64,000 nucleotides of DNA from Opisthocomus hoazin. Taxonomy: Eukaryota > Chordata > Aves > Opisthocomiformes > Opisthocomidae. Under the pieces are notes generated by a model. It did not search any database. It saw only the letters and a program-made list of their open reading frames with translations, and was not told where the DNA came from. The stretch is from the NCBI RefSeq assembly GCF_030867145.1, contig NC_134420.1, forward strand, positions 6,995,823 through 7,059,822. Direction: 5' to 3'. Within the stretch, counting starts at the first letter, position 1. Every line of letters starts with the position of its first letter. This document shows positions 12,740-23,600 of the stretch, one piece after another. A program made the translations under genes and the position numbers.

Positions 12740-13490
12740 TCCTCTGTTATAACCATTGAACGTCATCTAACCCAGTCCCCTGTTCTGAAGCTTTACCGTT
12801 GTCATCACCAAAGTGGGTCAGACATAGCTTGGTCAGGGCAAATTTTGAAAACCTTCAAGGATAGATATTTCACTTTTTTGTGAGTAACCTGTTCTGATGA
12901 TGCTTTACCAATGCTGTAAAAACTTATTCATAGTGTCCAATCCGAACCTTACACGCCATAATGTGTGGCTGTTGTCATTAATCAGATCATTCAGCACTAA
13001 AAAGAGTTTGATACTGTCATCCTTATAAGCGACTTTCAGGTAGTTGTAGGCTGCTGGAACTACTTAGTTTATTTTCCAGATTAAATAAACACAGTTTCTT
13101 CAACTTTTCACAGTTCATATATTGTAGACCTCTGGCTGCCTTGAGTAGCCCTTCGGTGGACCTTCTCCAGTTTTCCAACACCTTTGCTGAACTGAGAGGA
13201 TGTGAAACGGGGAAAGCTAAACACAAAATTGCAGGTGCAGCTCCACTCATGCCAAGTAAATGAGATTAACAACCCTTTGATCTGCTGGCTAGGTTTCTGC
13301 TGAGGTTTGCCTTATTTGTGATGCAAGTGCACAGCTGGCTGGTATTCAAGCTGGTGTTTCCCATAACCTTCAGGTCCTTCCCAGCAGAGCTGCTGCTCAG
13401 CCTGAATTAACATAGGGGGTTTTTCCAGGTGCGGTGTTTTGCACTCGCTGAAACTCAGGAGTCTATTTTGGAGCAAGTTTAGATGTCTTT
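12740..13490 (-). mobile_element. Old CR1 LINE remnant, antisense
   Basis: Decayed but in the correct order for an antisense CR1 3' third. At the left is a GTCATCTAACCCAGTCCCCTG stretch (the reverse of the CR1 3' untranslated part). Then comes a GTAACCTGTTCTGATG-type piece, then CTTCTCCAGTTTTCCAACACC, and finally a CTTCAGGTCCTTCCCAGCAGAGCTGCTGCTCAGCC segment, split here only by a few changes from the usual antisense pattern, which ends near GGTGCGGTGTTTTGCACTCG. All reading frames are broken. It is far more diverged than the copies at 5.8 and 42 kb, so it is an older insertion. Edges are approximate. Confidence 0.75.
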
Positions 13491-16400
13491 CTGGGCAACA
13501 GTTAACAGCTGGCTATAATTAACTTTTTAGATGGCTATATTTCTTAAGGAAATAATTGGCATATGCCACTTAATCACAGTTAATTAGGTTTTAATTTAAG
13601 GTTCTATTTCATGTGGCTTTTTTTAAAAGCACTACAGAAGTACAAAATTTAATTTAAAACAGATCTCTCTCATAGCCTGTGTTAGTGGCAAAACAACTTC
13701 CTGATAGAAACTACATCTGGGGACTTGGTTCTGCTGTTCTTATCAGGCAAAATTTTTACAGATCCCAGATAATACAGCTATGCACACAGCTACATATATT
13801 TTCATGAACCAAGACCAAAACAGCAAATCTTATTTTCTAATCGCTGTTAACAAAGACTCTGTCTCATGAAAAAGGCATGTCTATCTATAAAACACAGTTA
13901 AGCTTAATTTCAAAACTGAATACCTCAAATCTGAGCAATAACTCAGTAAGATGTGTGGGTACATCAACCTTAAGCTTTCGAGTCATGACTGTGGTTCTGT
14001 TGACTGGTAGAGAATACGAGGTTTAAGTCTAGTTCTGTTTGATCCTGATCTCTTCACTAAGTCCAGAGTTCTGACATATTTTAGTAAAGGTTTATAGAAT
14101 GTTACATAAGGATAATGTGAGACTTAGCTTAATATAGGTGATGATTTCAAAACACAGAGTATTCACTGGACAGTGAGTATGAGGGAAGATTTTTATTTTG
14201 GTGAGCTTCAGAGCCAATGTAGTTTCTGCATAGGAAGCTGAAGAATGTATGCATTTCCTACATTTCTTAGCCATCAATTCATAATTGCTCTGTTGTCTGC
14301 ACTCTAAAAATACTGTTAAACTGGACTAATCTCTCCTTGTTTACCAAAGAATTATCTTTTCAGATTCTCATATTATCATATTTTAACATTATCAAGCTTA
14401 GTGTGTTGACAGTGTGAAGGAATTAATTTAAAACACCTTTGTAGAGATATTTTTTCTTCTCTTTGCAGACTTTATCCCCAGCTGTCGTATCTGTAGTCTC
14501 ACGCGTACGTGCTATCTACTGCTAAAAATAGAGCTTTATTATTAAGAAACAAGTAGAAAAATAACTCATTTCTGTCCTCAGAATTTAATTCTTCTGCTGG
14601 GTTTCTGAGCACTACCTTAGCCTGGCTTTTTCTCCCCATTGTTCTGTGCACTAACAGGGTGGGATAAATCTATTTGAATTCAGGAGTTCGATAACTCTCT
14701 ACACAGGACGGTGGACCAGAAATTAGATGGATAGCCCTGAGTATCAGGCACCTGACAGGGTCTTTTCCAAGAGTAGGTGAGATAACCTCTTTAGGATGTG
14801 ATTTTACTTACTAGCACCTTTTCTTCCCCTCTGCATTTTGTAGGTCATTATCATAAGAGAGCAGGTAACAGTCCTCTTTTGTTTTCCTTTGGTAAGAAAG
14901 GAAGCAGAATGTATGCTTCTCTTTTACTTCATCTGCAAGTCAAAGGTGTCAGCCAAGGTCTCTCGGAGAAATAGCCCTGGCCTAGACCCTTGAAAAGGTT
15001 TAGACCATTACAGTGAAAGAACTACATCTGCTGTTTGCAGATTGCATACAATTATTAACTACTAAGTTTATCGTTTGTATTACACTCTTATTATTTCCCT
15101 GGTGACTCTCAGCTGCTGGGTATAGATTTGGTTTTAATCCCTGCTTATCCATTCTAACGTCTATATTGAAGCTTGAAAGTAAAGCACAAGGACTCGATTT
15201 TGCTTCCTCTTTTGGCTTGCTCCTGGTTTTCCAGCATTTGTTGATCAACAAGAGCCAGCCTGGCTGGCCTCCACTTGCCTTATGCTGCCACGCAACATCT
15301 ACAGTGCTCTCAGCAGGAAAGAGCTGTTCCCAGCACTTTCCTGAAATTGCAGGAGTACAGAGGAATGCCTCCTCTATTACCTTCAGAGTGCAGCGAGCCA
15401 GCCGGAGACCGACAAATGAGTAGGATAATGTCTTCACAGCACCACAGCTTCTGCATCTTTTCCTAAACTAACTGACAACAAACCTTCTGCAAACATTTCA
15501 AACAAAACCAAAATTTGGTCAGCTACCCTGAGGAGGTAAGTAGGTTTTTTCTCCCTTATGGTAGCAGTTGGATGTGTCAGCTGCACCTTACATAAGAGCA
15601 ATGCCTGGTATACTGTAGAAAAAAGTGCTGGAGAAAACCTCCCTGGTAAGAATGCAATTTTTATTTTATCTAGCTACCTATAAGAGCCCTTGTATGGGTG
15701 TGTATTGGTTTATCTGTGACTGTTTTGTGTGTTTTCATACTGGAAAAACATCCTTATACCCCAAATTAAAAACAAGTGTATCTGTCGTGGTTGTTTAACG
15801 AAACTGATACAGACAAAGCAGCACAGCTCTATAGTACAGACCAGCCTGTAGTAAGGGGTAGCAATCATGTAATTTTTTAAGCAGATGGTACACTACAAGC
15901 CCCAGTCATTGATGGGAAAGTCCTAGTTTTGCTTTACTATCGGAAGGAATCTCTAGTACATCTTCTAGCACTCAAATGGAGCCACAAACTTTGAAGGAGT
16001 GACACAGATTTTGCCACTAGCTGCAGAGGTTGCAATAAGTGATTTAATGAACTTCTGTTGAGTAAATAACGTGTGTATCCCTAAATGAAGAAGATAGATA
16101 CTCCAGATGCAGGCTGGAATATTGGACTGACTGGATTTAGCAGGATCAGAAAATGACATTATTGTGGCAGAAAAATTAAAACCAAAACACCTGACAGGAG
16201 CTGAATGATTCTATCGTGAAACTGACTTCGAATCCAGAGAGAATAGAGTGAGCAGAGAGAGACAGGGAATGAAATGAAAGCCTTACAAATTTGAATCTTT
16301 GATCATCTGGAATGAGCCTCTTGGCATACACTGCAGAGAAAAGGGAAATTGTAACACAGACGGCATAGAAACGGGCCACGTCAGGCCTTGCATGTGCCAT

Positions 16401-16554
16401 TCAGTGCCTTTTTGTAAAAAGCCGTCTCCAGTAAGATGAAGACTGTGCGTTTTACAACGTATTTGAAAAGAAGGCTGGTGACGCAACACGGGTTTATGGT
16501 GCGACGACAGGGATGGAGGGGCCGAAATACAAACTTGCCTCGCACCGCAGAGGC
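13491..16554. other. Intergenic DNA upstream of the ANO3 CpG island
   Basis: A/T-rich, no gene recognised. A minus-strand open frame of 145 codons at 15437-15000 is the longest here. Its composition is ordinary, it has no motif I know, and the plus strand is open over part of the same stretch, which argues for chance. The last 500 bases approach the CpG island and could hold distal promoter elements, but I see none that I can name with confidence. Confidence 0.5.
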
Positions 16555-16958
16555 GCAAGTCCATCTGTTACTTCCTAACGGAGGTGCGGTTCGTACCTGG
16601 CTTCCCACCGGCTCACCACCAACACCCGGCGCCGTTTAAAGACAGGCGAGGAAGGCAACAGGGAGACCCAGACCAGCCCGACCAGGGGTGCCCGGGCGAC
16701 GGCGACGCCGGGGCCGGCGCTCCCCCCCAGAGAGGCCGCTCAGCCCTTCCCGCCCAGAGGACGGGCGCTGGCCCCGCCGGTCCCCGCTCGGCGGGAGCGG
16801 CGGGGACGGCCGGAGCTGACCGACCTCCCCTCCGCCGGGGTGGGGGGAGCCGCCGGCTCCGAGCCCGCCCCTCGCCACCGCCATTCCCTCGGCCTCAGCT
16901 GCGCGGCGGGCCGGGCTGCTCCGCCCGTTGTCAGAGCAACGGCGGCGCCGGGGGCTGC

Positions 16959-16986
16959 GGGGCGGGCCGAGCTAGGCCGGGGCGGG
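16959..16986 (+). promoter_or_regulatory. Paired GC boxes (Sp/KLF-type sites)
   Basis: Two identical GGGGCGGG motifs with starts 20 bases apart, centred about 100 bases upstream of the start codon. This is about two helical turns, so the sites face the same side of the DNA. Binding is inferred from the motif only. Confidence 0.5.
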
Positions 16987-17073
16987 CCAGGCCGCGCCGC
17001 CGGGCTCCCGCCCCCTCGCTGCCACCGCCCCGCAGCCGGCGGGCTGGCAGCGGGCAGGCTGCTGGCCGCCGAG

Positions 17074-17119
17074 ATGGTTCACCACTCGGGCTCCATCCAG
17101 TCCTTTCGGCAGCAGAAAG
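17074..17119 (+). CDS. ANO3: Anoctamin 3, coding exon 1 (partial gene)
   Basis: The exon reads MVHHSGSIQSFRQQK followed by the first base of a glycine codon, then the donor G|GTCAGT at 17120. I recognise this as the N-terminus of ANO3/TMEM16C; the human protein, from memory, has K where this has R at residue 12, and Gly next, which fits the split codon. The ATG has G at -3 and +4 (good context) and is the first ATG in the GC-rich leader. ANO3 belongs to the ten-helix TMEM16 family. It is linked to calcium-dependent phospholipid scrambling and to modulation of the sodium-activated potassium channel Slack in sensory neurons, and human variants cause dystonia. Only the cytosolic extreme N-terminus is here. 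The remaining roughly 960 residues are expected to the right of the window. Retention of intron 1 would stop the frame after two more codons (TAG). Confidence 0.88.
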
Positions 17120-17592
17120 GTCAGTAGAAACCCCTCGGTCCCCGCGGCGGTGGCCGGGGCGGCCGAGCGAGTAACGCCCCGGGGTTACGAGGCGCATCGT
17201 GCGTGCGTGTCCGCATGCGGGCTGACAGCCGCGGTTGCGCTCCGGACGCGTCCCGGTGCCTCCGGGCGTTTCATTGTACCGGTTTTCGAGTAAATGAGGG
17301 TGCAGTTCTCAGTGCCCCGGCGGGGCGAGCCGCCCTCCGCTCCCCCGCGGCTGCTGGGGCCGAGGGGCCCCGACCGACCCCGGCCCGGCCTCCGGCAGCC
17401 GCCCCCTGCGCGGCAAAGTTTGTCCCCCCGAGGCGCGGCGCTGCTCGGCGCTCTCCGGGCGGTCTGAGCCGCGTCCACCTGCCCCAGGCGGGCGGAGTTC
17501 GCTGCTGCTGCTCCGGCGTTTGCTTCAGGCTGGGGTTTTCGCACCGTGCTGTGATCCGGGTGTAAATCTTGAGGAGGAATAAGAGCTGTAAT

Positions 17593-17609
17593 GGGGGGGG
17601 GGGGGGGGG
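17593..17609 (+). repeat. G17 homopolymer at the start of intron 1
   Basis: Seventeen consecutive G on the coding strand, 474 bases into the intron and just past the CpG island edge. The nascent RNA would carry the G run, which can fold as a G-quadruplex. Length of such runs is unstable both in nature and in sequencing, so the exact count is not secure. Confidence 0.9.
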
Positions 17610-17619
17610 CTCTGGCGTT

Positions 17620-20600
17620 ATTGTCTCTGGTTGTTTGGGCTGTTTGGTTGTAAAACAACAGCTTTTGCTGGTCAGCAAACACAAAGGTGAATTTTCAGCT
17701 GTGGTTACCATTGCTATAAACCCTTTATTGAGTTCATGATAGAAAAAAGGTAATTCCCACAACAAACTTTGTTTTTTTTCTTGATCCCAGAACTGATATT
17801 TTCACTATATGTTTTTTTTTCTCGCCAGTTCTACTTCGACGGATAAGATGAAACCAAGATGTCTTTCATTATGAGCATCCCTCTGTACTCTTCCCATTGT
17901 TTCAGTTGTTAACAAACTTTTTTTTTCTTGGAGTGCAGTATGCCATAAATTATGATTTAATGTGGTATGCTTCATACATAAATAATGGGTTCACTTACAG
18001 GCTTTTGCCTCATTCAAGTACTTCTCTTTGAATGGTTAGTGGAAAATAAATAATTCAAAGCACTTACTCCATTCTGGTAATTCCATAATGAATTTAATTC
18101 CTTGCTGTAGAAGTTTTGCATTTCGTGCTTGTCTTGCGTGCAGTAAGGAGTGGTGCTGCTTCAAATTGTAAAATGTCTAGTTAGGTTCAGTGTTAATTGA
18201 TTGATATTAAAAAAAAAAAATCTGTTTTTCAGCTGTCATAAATATGTTAATAAAAGCATCAGATGACTTGGACCCACAGCGTTAATCCTTAGTTTTTCAT
18301 AAGAAACTAGTTCTTTTATGACAGCAATGATTAGTAAGCTCCAGAGTCCGTGTCCTTCAGGAGCTCTTCAGCTGTTCTGCAATAATGCTTAAAAAAGCCC
18401 ACCCAAAACCTAACTTCAGTACGTTCAAGTTCAGCGATGAAACTTAGTTGCTTGAAACCAAGTTATGGCATCTGATTTCTGAAACTGCGTGTTCGCGGTA
18501 GTCATAAAACTTCAGAGCGACCTCGTGGGTTTTTGTCAGTTGCTCATTGAGAAGTAGATTGTCGTTCTCTCCTCCGTATTCTTGCAGAAACCTGATTAAG
18601 GTGCCTTGCCAGTCATGAGGCTTTGGAAGAGAGAAGGTGCTCTTACGGAGCCGTGGAGCCCGTACAGCACTGACTTGTATGTGTGTTGCTTTTCTGAACG
18701 TCTCATGTGCCGTGTGACATGTGCTAAATCCACTTGAATGAGTTTGGTCTCTGTTTTTCTCAACCTACAGCTTTTAGGGATGGGAGAGGACAGTGTGAAA
18801 TCTTGGGCAGAAGGCTACAGAGAAACTAAGCAAGCATAAAACATAATCAAGAACTCATCATCTAATCATGAGGTATTTAAAAGAAACTGAGGATCTGGTA
18901 CTCTGAAGTTCATAGGCACCGATCTCGGCGACAGAGACCACCGTGCCATTTTGTGTAGTTTTTTTCAAATTTGGTATTTTATATCATTCTCCTACTTTAA
19001 GATTTCAGTCGGTGTCATTTCTAACTTACTGTAGCTGAGATTTTGACTAAATGCCATGTGTTTTCTAGCTGCTCACAAAACACTGCCCTAAATTCCCTTT
19101 TTCAGGGAATCAGTGGTAATCCTCATGAAATGGCCAACTGCCCATCACAGCTGTGCCTTGTATGCTTCACTTGCATTAAGACCAAGCTTCATTTCTTTGG
19201 GTGGATTGAAAGGGCATTACTTTTATGTGGCTCCTCAGTCATATAGGAAAGATATAAATCAACAAAGGTAATAGTTCCTGGAAACAAATAAGAAGCGGTT
19301 TTAACCTTTTTTAGAAACAGAGCATGTATCTATTGCCAGGTACCATAATATTCAAACTCACTTGCTGAAGGGAGGCAACTTTTGAGATTTGAGGTAGAAT
19401 GGGTTAGAGAGCAATTTTTTCCTTACGCACTCTGAGCACTTTGTTCTGGTTGAGACGACAAGTAGTGATTTTCGTACCAAAGCTGTCTTCACAAGGCTTG
19501 AAAGAATAGGACCAAGTTCTCCAGCCTCTTGGGGGTCGATGAATCTAGACAGGGAGGAAAAATGCATTTATATTCCAAGGGTTTGTCTCTGGTTAGAGTT
19601 TGGGGCGCTTTTTTTTCCTTCTTTCTTCTTTTTTACAGAATGATGAGGTGTTCGCAGTAGGAGGCTGCCGTTACAACGTGCCGCCATGGTTTTCTCTTGC
19701 TCTTTGTTCAGATTGTGTATGCGGAGTGAAACCCTTAGTTTTAAAAGCTGCGGTAGAGCTCAACGTAGTGTTGTAAAAAGACACTGAGAGTTTTTTGGGG
19801 AAAAAAACCCCCTCATTCTTTTTCACTCCCACAATTTGTGTTCTTCTGCTTGTGTCTGAAGGTATGCCTATCAAAAAGAGCAATGTCCTAGAGGTCAAAT
19901 AATCAATGTCTCTGCACAGTTGTGCATTAGATCTGTTGAGCCATCTGTATGGTATTTTGTGGCTATTTTTAACCTCTGTTGTGGCAGAAATTGCTTTTTT
20001 CTGAAATTACTTTCCTTGGTAATGTTCTCAAAGATACAAATTTTATTATTAAATATATACCTTTATGCTTTTTACCCCTTCAAAAGGGGATGCAACCGAT
20101 GGCCTCTGAAGAATTACGATAGAGTAAAAGGAAAGAAATGTTTCTTATTCACTATTTTTTTTTTCAGCCATCCTATAGAGTTTTGCTTACAACTGCTAAG
20201 TAATAAATCGTTATTCAGGAAGGAAGAATAAGATAATGTGGATGAGGACAAAGATCATCTCCATAGATAATTTGTATTTGATAATTCTGGGGAAAGACAG
20301 CTCATTAGAATTGGTATGTGATCTCAATCACAATTGAATAACAATCTTTTAAACGCAGGACATAAAACTCTACAGTAGCCTTACGGTAGACTTTGTGATT
20401 TTTAGAATGGGTGTGGGACTGATGCAAAGCAATTGCTTGTTTTATTAGGAAGCTCCATTGAAAAATTATCTCCTTCAGAAGGAAAGGCAACCTAATTTGC
20501 AAGATGCTCTTCTTTTAACGGGTACTTGATGGGGTTGTGGGTTTGAATGCTTCTGGCCTCACAAGGTAAAACCTGTGTTTAGGGTGCAGGTCAAGGAAAT

Positions 20601-23600
20601 TATGATGCTTAATATTTTAAGTATCTAGGACTTTAGTCCTGGTACATAGGCTGCAGTTTCCTGCATATTCTGCTGGATGCTTTTATTGACTGTTGTTATT
20701 TTTAGTATTCCCATCAAAGCTATGAAAGAGTTAGAGAAGGCTGGGAATAAGAAGAGAGTGGCTTCTAGCACGGTGTATGAATTTTAGGAACATGGAGTGC
20801 AGATGAAAATCCAGTGGCTACCTTGGGGTACTTTCCATACTTCTTTTTCAAGGTGTAGAACAGGACACGAGGGAGTTCAGTAACTTCAGTACATGTTATG
20901 TCTTTGAGAGTGCTGATTTAACTTCTCAAGAGATTTGTCTTGAAAGTGCCTGACTTCTGAACCAATCAGTTATCTCCATAAAAGACATATTCCTACATTT
21001 AAACTAATGGTCAGTGCCAAATATTTTGTTTAATGTTATATGTGAGCCATCTGAAGTTGTAGCCTGGCTTAGATGGATTGAGGGTTGGGTTGAGAATCTC
21101 TAAAAAGTTACAGTCGTTCTCCCTTCGTTGGAGGCGCTTGTTGTTTCATTAACTGGTCTTGTAAAAAGCACTTGATGCTACTTAGAGGACCGCTGCTGTT
21201 GTAGAGTAGAGCTTTTTTGTTATTGTTGTTTTACTCTAAATTTAAGATCTTAATGACCTGCATTCTTTATGAAATAACTTGTGCATCTAATTTGCATTTA
21301 GCTGGTGAATTTAAATGTCGGTTCATAAAGATCATGTTTTTTGTATTCCTCCAGAGTTTTCAGAAGCTTGAACTGGTAATTAAGATTCTCTTGGAGAATT
21401 CTCCAAGGATATTTGATACTTCAGTGGCACCAGTGGACCTAGTAAGCTTAATAATCCAAAGAGACTGCTGAAATTATTAGAAGATGCAATTCTGTCATGC
21501 AAAAATTTGTGAGAGTTTGTGGCTCTTAGCTGTTGTTCTCCAGAGCAGAAAGACCAGGTTTCTATGTGAGCACGAGTAAAGGAATTTTTAGGGCTCAGCT
21601 CTTGCATTTGCATTCCAAGGAGCACTAACATGTACAGAAAATTTCAAAGCTCTCCTCATCTTGACTCTGAAAGCTCAAAGCAACGCAGCTATTAATACAC
21701 TCCCTTAAAATGATGCTGTATTGGAATAGTGCCATTTATAATACTCTTTCAGGGCACTGAAATGCAATGCCCAATTTTTAACAATAATTACCTGGCTATA
21801 TTTGCTTTTATTTTTATTGCCTGGTACAGCTGCACAGCTTAAGATGCACTTCACCTTTTTCAGTCAGACACCTTAGAAGGGCCCATAATATGTCTTTTTA
21901 TTCCAGATTAAATTGTTGTGGGTTGTAACTTCAATAAAAAATAGAGCTTTATTGAAAAAAATCATTAAATATGACATATTAAACCTTACATTACGCAGGT
22001 GTGTGAGTGCTGTAGAAATAAGTTAAATATTGTTTTGATTTTTTTTTTTTTCAATGAATGACTATTTTAAATGCGAAAGCTAAGGAAATCAGAAATTTTT
22101 GGTTTGTCGCATAACTCTGCTGTCTGACTACAGACGACGATGCTCTGGTGAGATGTCTGGGCATTAGCTTCCTACGTGTGGATTTCAGTATAGCTTGATA
22201 TAGTATTAGCTGTGGAAAAAAGCCTTGTATCTGTTCCAAAGCTTTTCAAAACTTCCTCAGTAACGACCTGTTAAAGCAGGCAACCCCTGCCAACACTGTT
22301 TTTCTTTAGAACTCTCATTTTACCATTTATATTTCATGGAGTATCACCACAAAATTGCAAGTTCCAGTTCTGCCTTCCTATTTTGGTTGGTTTATTCTGC
22401 TTTTTAGTCATTTTTGAAATCTGCTAAATGAGGATGAAAAACGAAACAAATCTACCAGTGTAATTCTGTTGAATATTTGTAATAGTAGTTTCAAGATACC
22501 AGGTTTTGCAACAAAATTGGTAGTAGTCAATATATTTTATAATTAGGGTATTTTACAGCTCCAACAACCATGAGAAATTGAAACAGCATCTTAACTAACC
22601 ATACCAAGAGCCCTGTGTTCCGAACAATGCAGCCAGCTAGATAGCAAGTGGAGAAGTAGTGATGCTACAGTGTACAGCGATATGTTTTAACGACTCTGAG
22701 CCTCAATGAATGCAAATTCATCACTGTTTTCTCAGAATGAGATTCTGAGTCTGCCTCAATTTGGGTTATCATCTGGCTTGTGAAGGCTTGAAGCCAGCAC
22801 AGTTCCTGAAGTGAGGAATTGTTCATTTGTCTGACGGGTGGGGTCACAGTTTAATTCATGATCCATTTGACGATTTTCAATGGGATTTTGAAGAAGCCGA
22901 TAACTTAGTTATCCTTTAGGTCATCTCCAATGTACACACATCAGGAAAATAGTGGCATTTGTGATGTACCTATTTGATCTTCTTAAAGGTAGGGTCTCTT
23001 GAGGAAAAAGAAAACATGAAAATTAGATTCTGTCTCTGCAATTCAGGTGAAGGAAGTGTGGTTTGAAGAGCATCCCCTATAAAGACTATATGCAGAAATC
23101 CCTTCTGAACAACAGAATGCCGCTGTTTGTATGGGTTGTGTTTGTTTCTTTAGTAACAATGTAGGACAAGAAGGCGCATGGGTTTGCTTGCTGCTTGGCT
23201 GTGATTCTTACTGGATGTCTGTGTAGTGCTGGTAGCTCAGGAAGGATACACAAAGGAAACTAGAGCTCTCTCGAATCTACGCTGAAAAATTCATAAGTAC
23301 ATCACAGCTACTGAAGAGCTGTAGCTAGTCATGTATGCTCCAGATAACTACTGTGACGATGGCAAGCTTTGGAGTTAAAAAATGTTTGAAATGTCATATT
23401 CTATTCACTGCGTGTCTAATTCAGTAGAACTACTCTTGCTCAAAAAATTCATTACTCTTTGTTTGCTTACTAACTTCACCAGTAGTTTGCCTTTGTAAGC
23501 CAGAAGATCTAATGTATACAATATTTACATTCTGTTATCTTTCTGCTTCATTAAACCAGTGTAGTTAGTGCTTCTAATGAATTCATTTTCCTGAACCATT

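Larger units (their letters stand above)
16555..17560 (+). promoter_or_regulatory. ANO3: CpG island promoter of ANO3
   Basis: An abrupt change from A/T-rich flanks to about 1 kb of very GC-rich, CpG-dense sequence that contains the first coding exon. GC boxes are visible at 16959-16966 and 16979-16986 (GGGGCGGG) and in reverse at 17007-17014 (CCCGCCCC). No TATA box is seen, so dispersed CpG-island initiation is expected. The 5' untranslated region must lie somewhere between about 16.6 kb and 17073. No ATG occurs between about 16590 and the start codon, so the main ATG is the first one met by a scanning ribosome if transcription starts in that interval. CpG islands are commonly bidirectional, so a divergent leftward transcript is possible. 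Confidence 0.9.

Noticed and set aside
15000..15437. 145-codon minus-strand open frame
   Set aside because: No motif, no clear splice or promoter context, and the plus strand is open over the same stretch. Length is not exceptional for a 64 kb window.
16584..17174. A 196-codon plus-strand open frame, and other long frames on both strands, across the CpG island
   Set aside because: GC-rich sequence lacks stop codons by chance. The frames are Pro/Gly/Ala/Arg-rich and have no family motif; only the short ANO3 exon is recognisable, in a different frame from the longest one.
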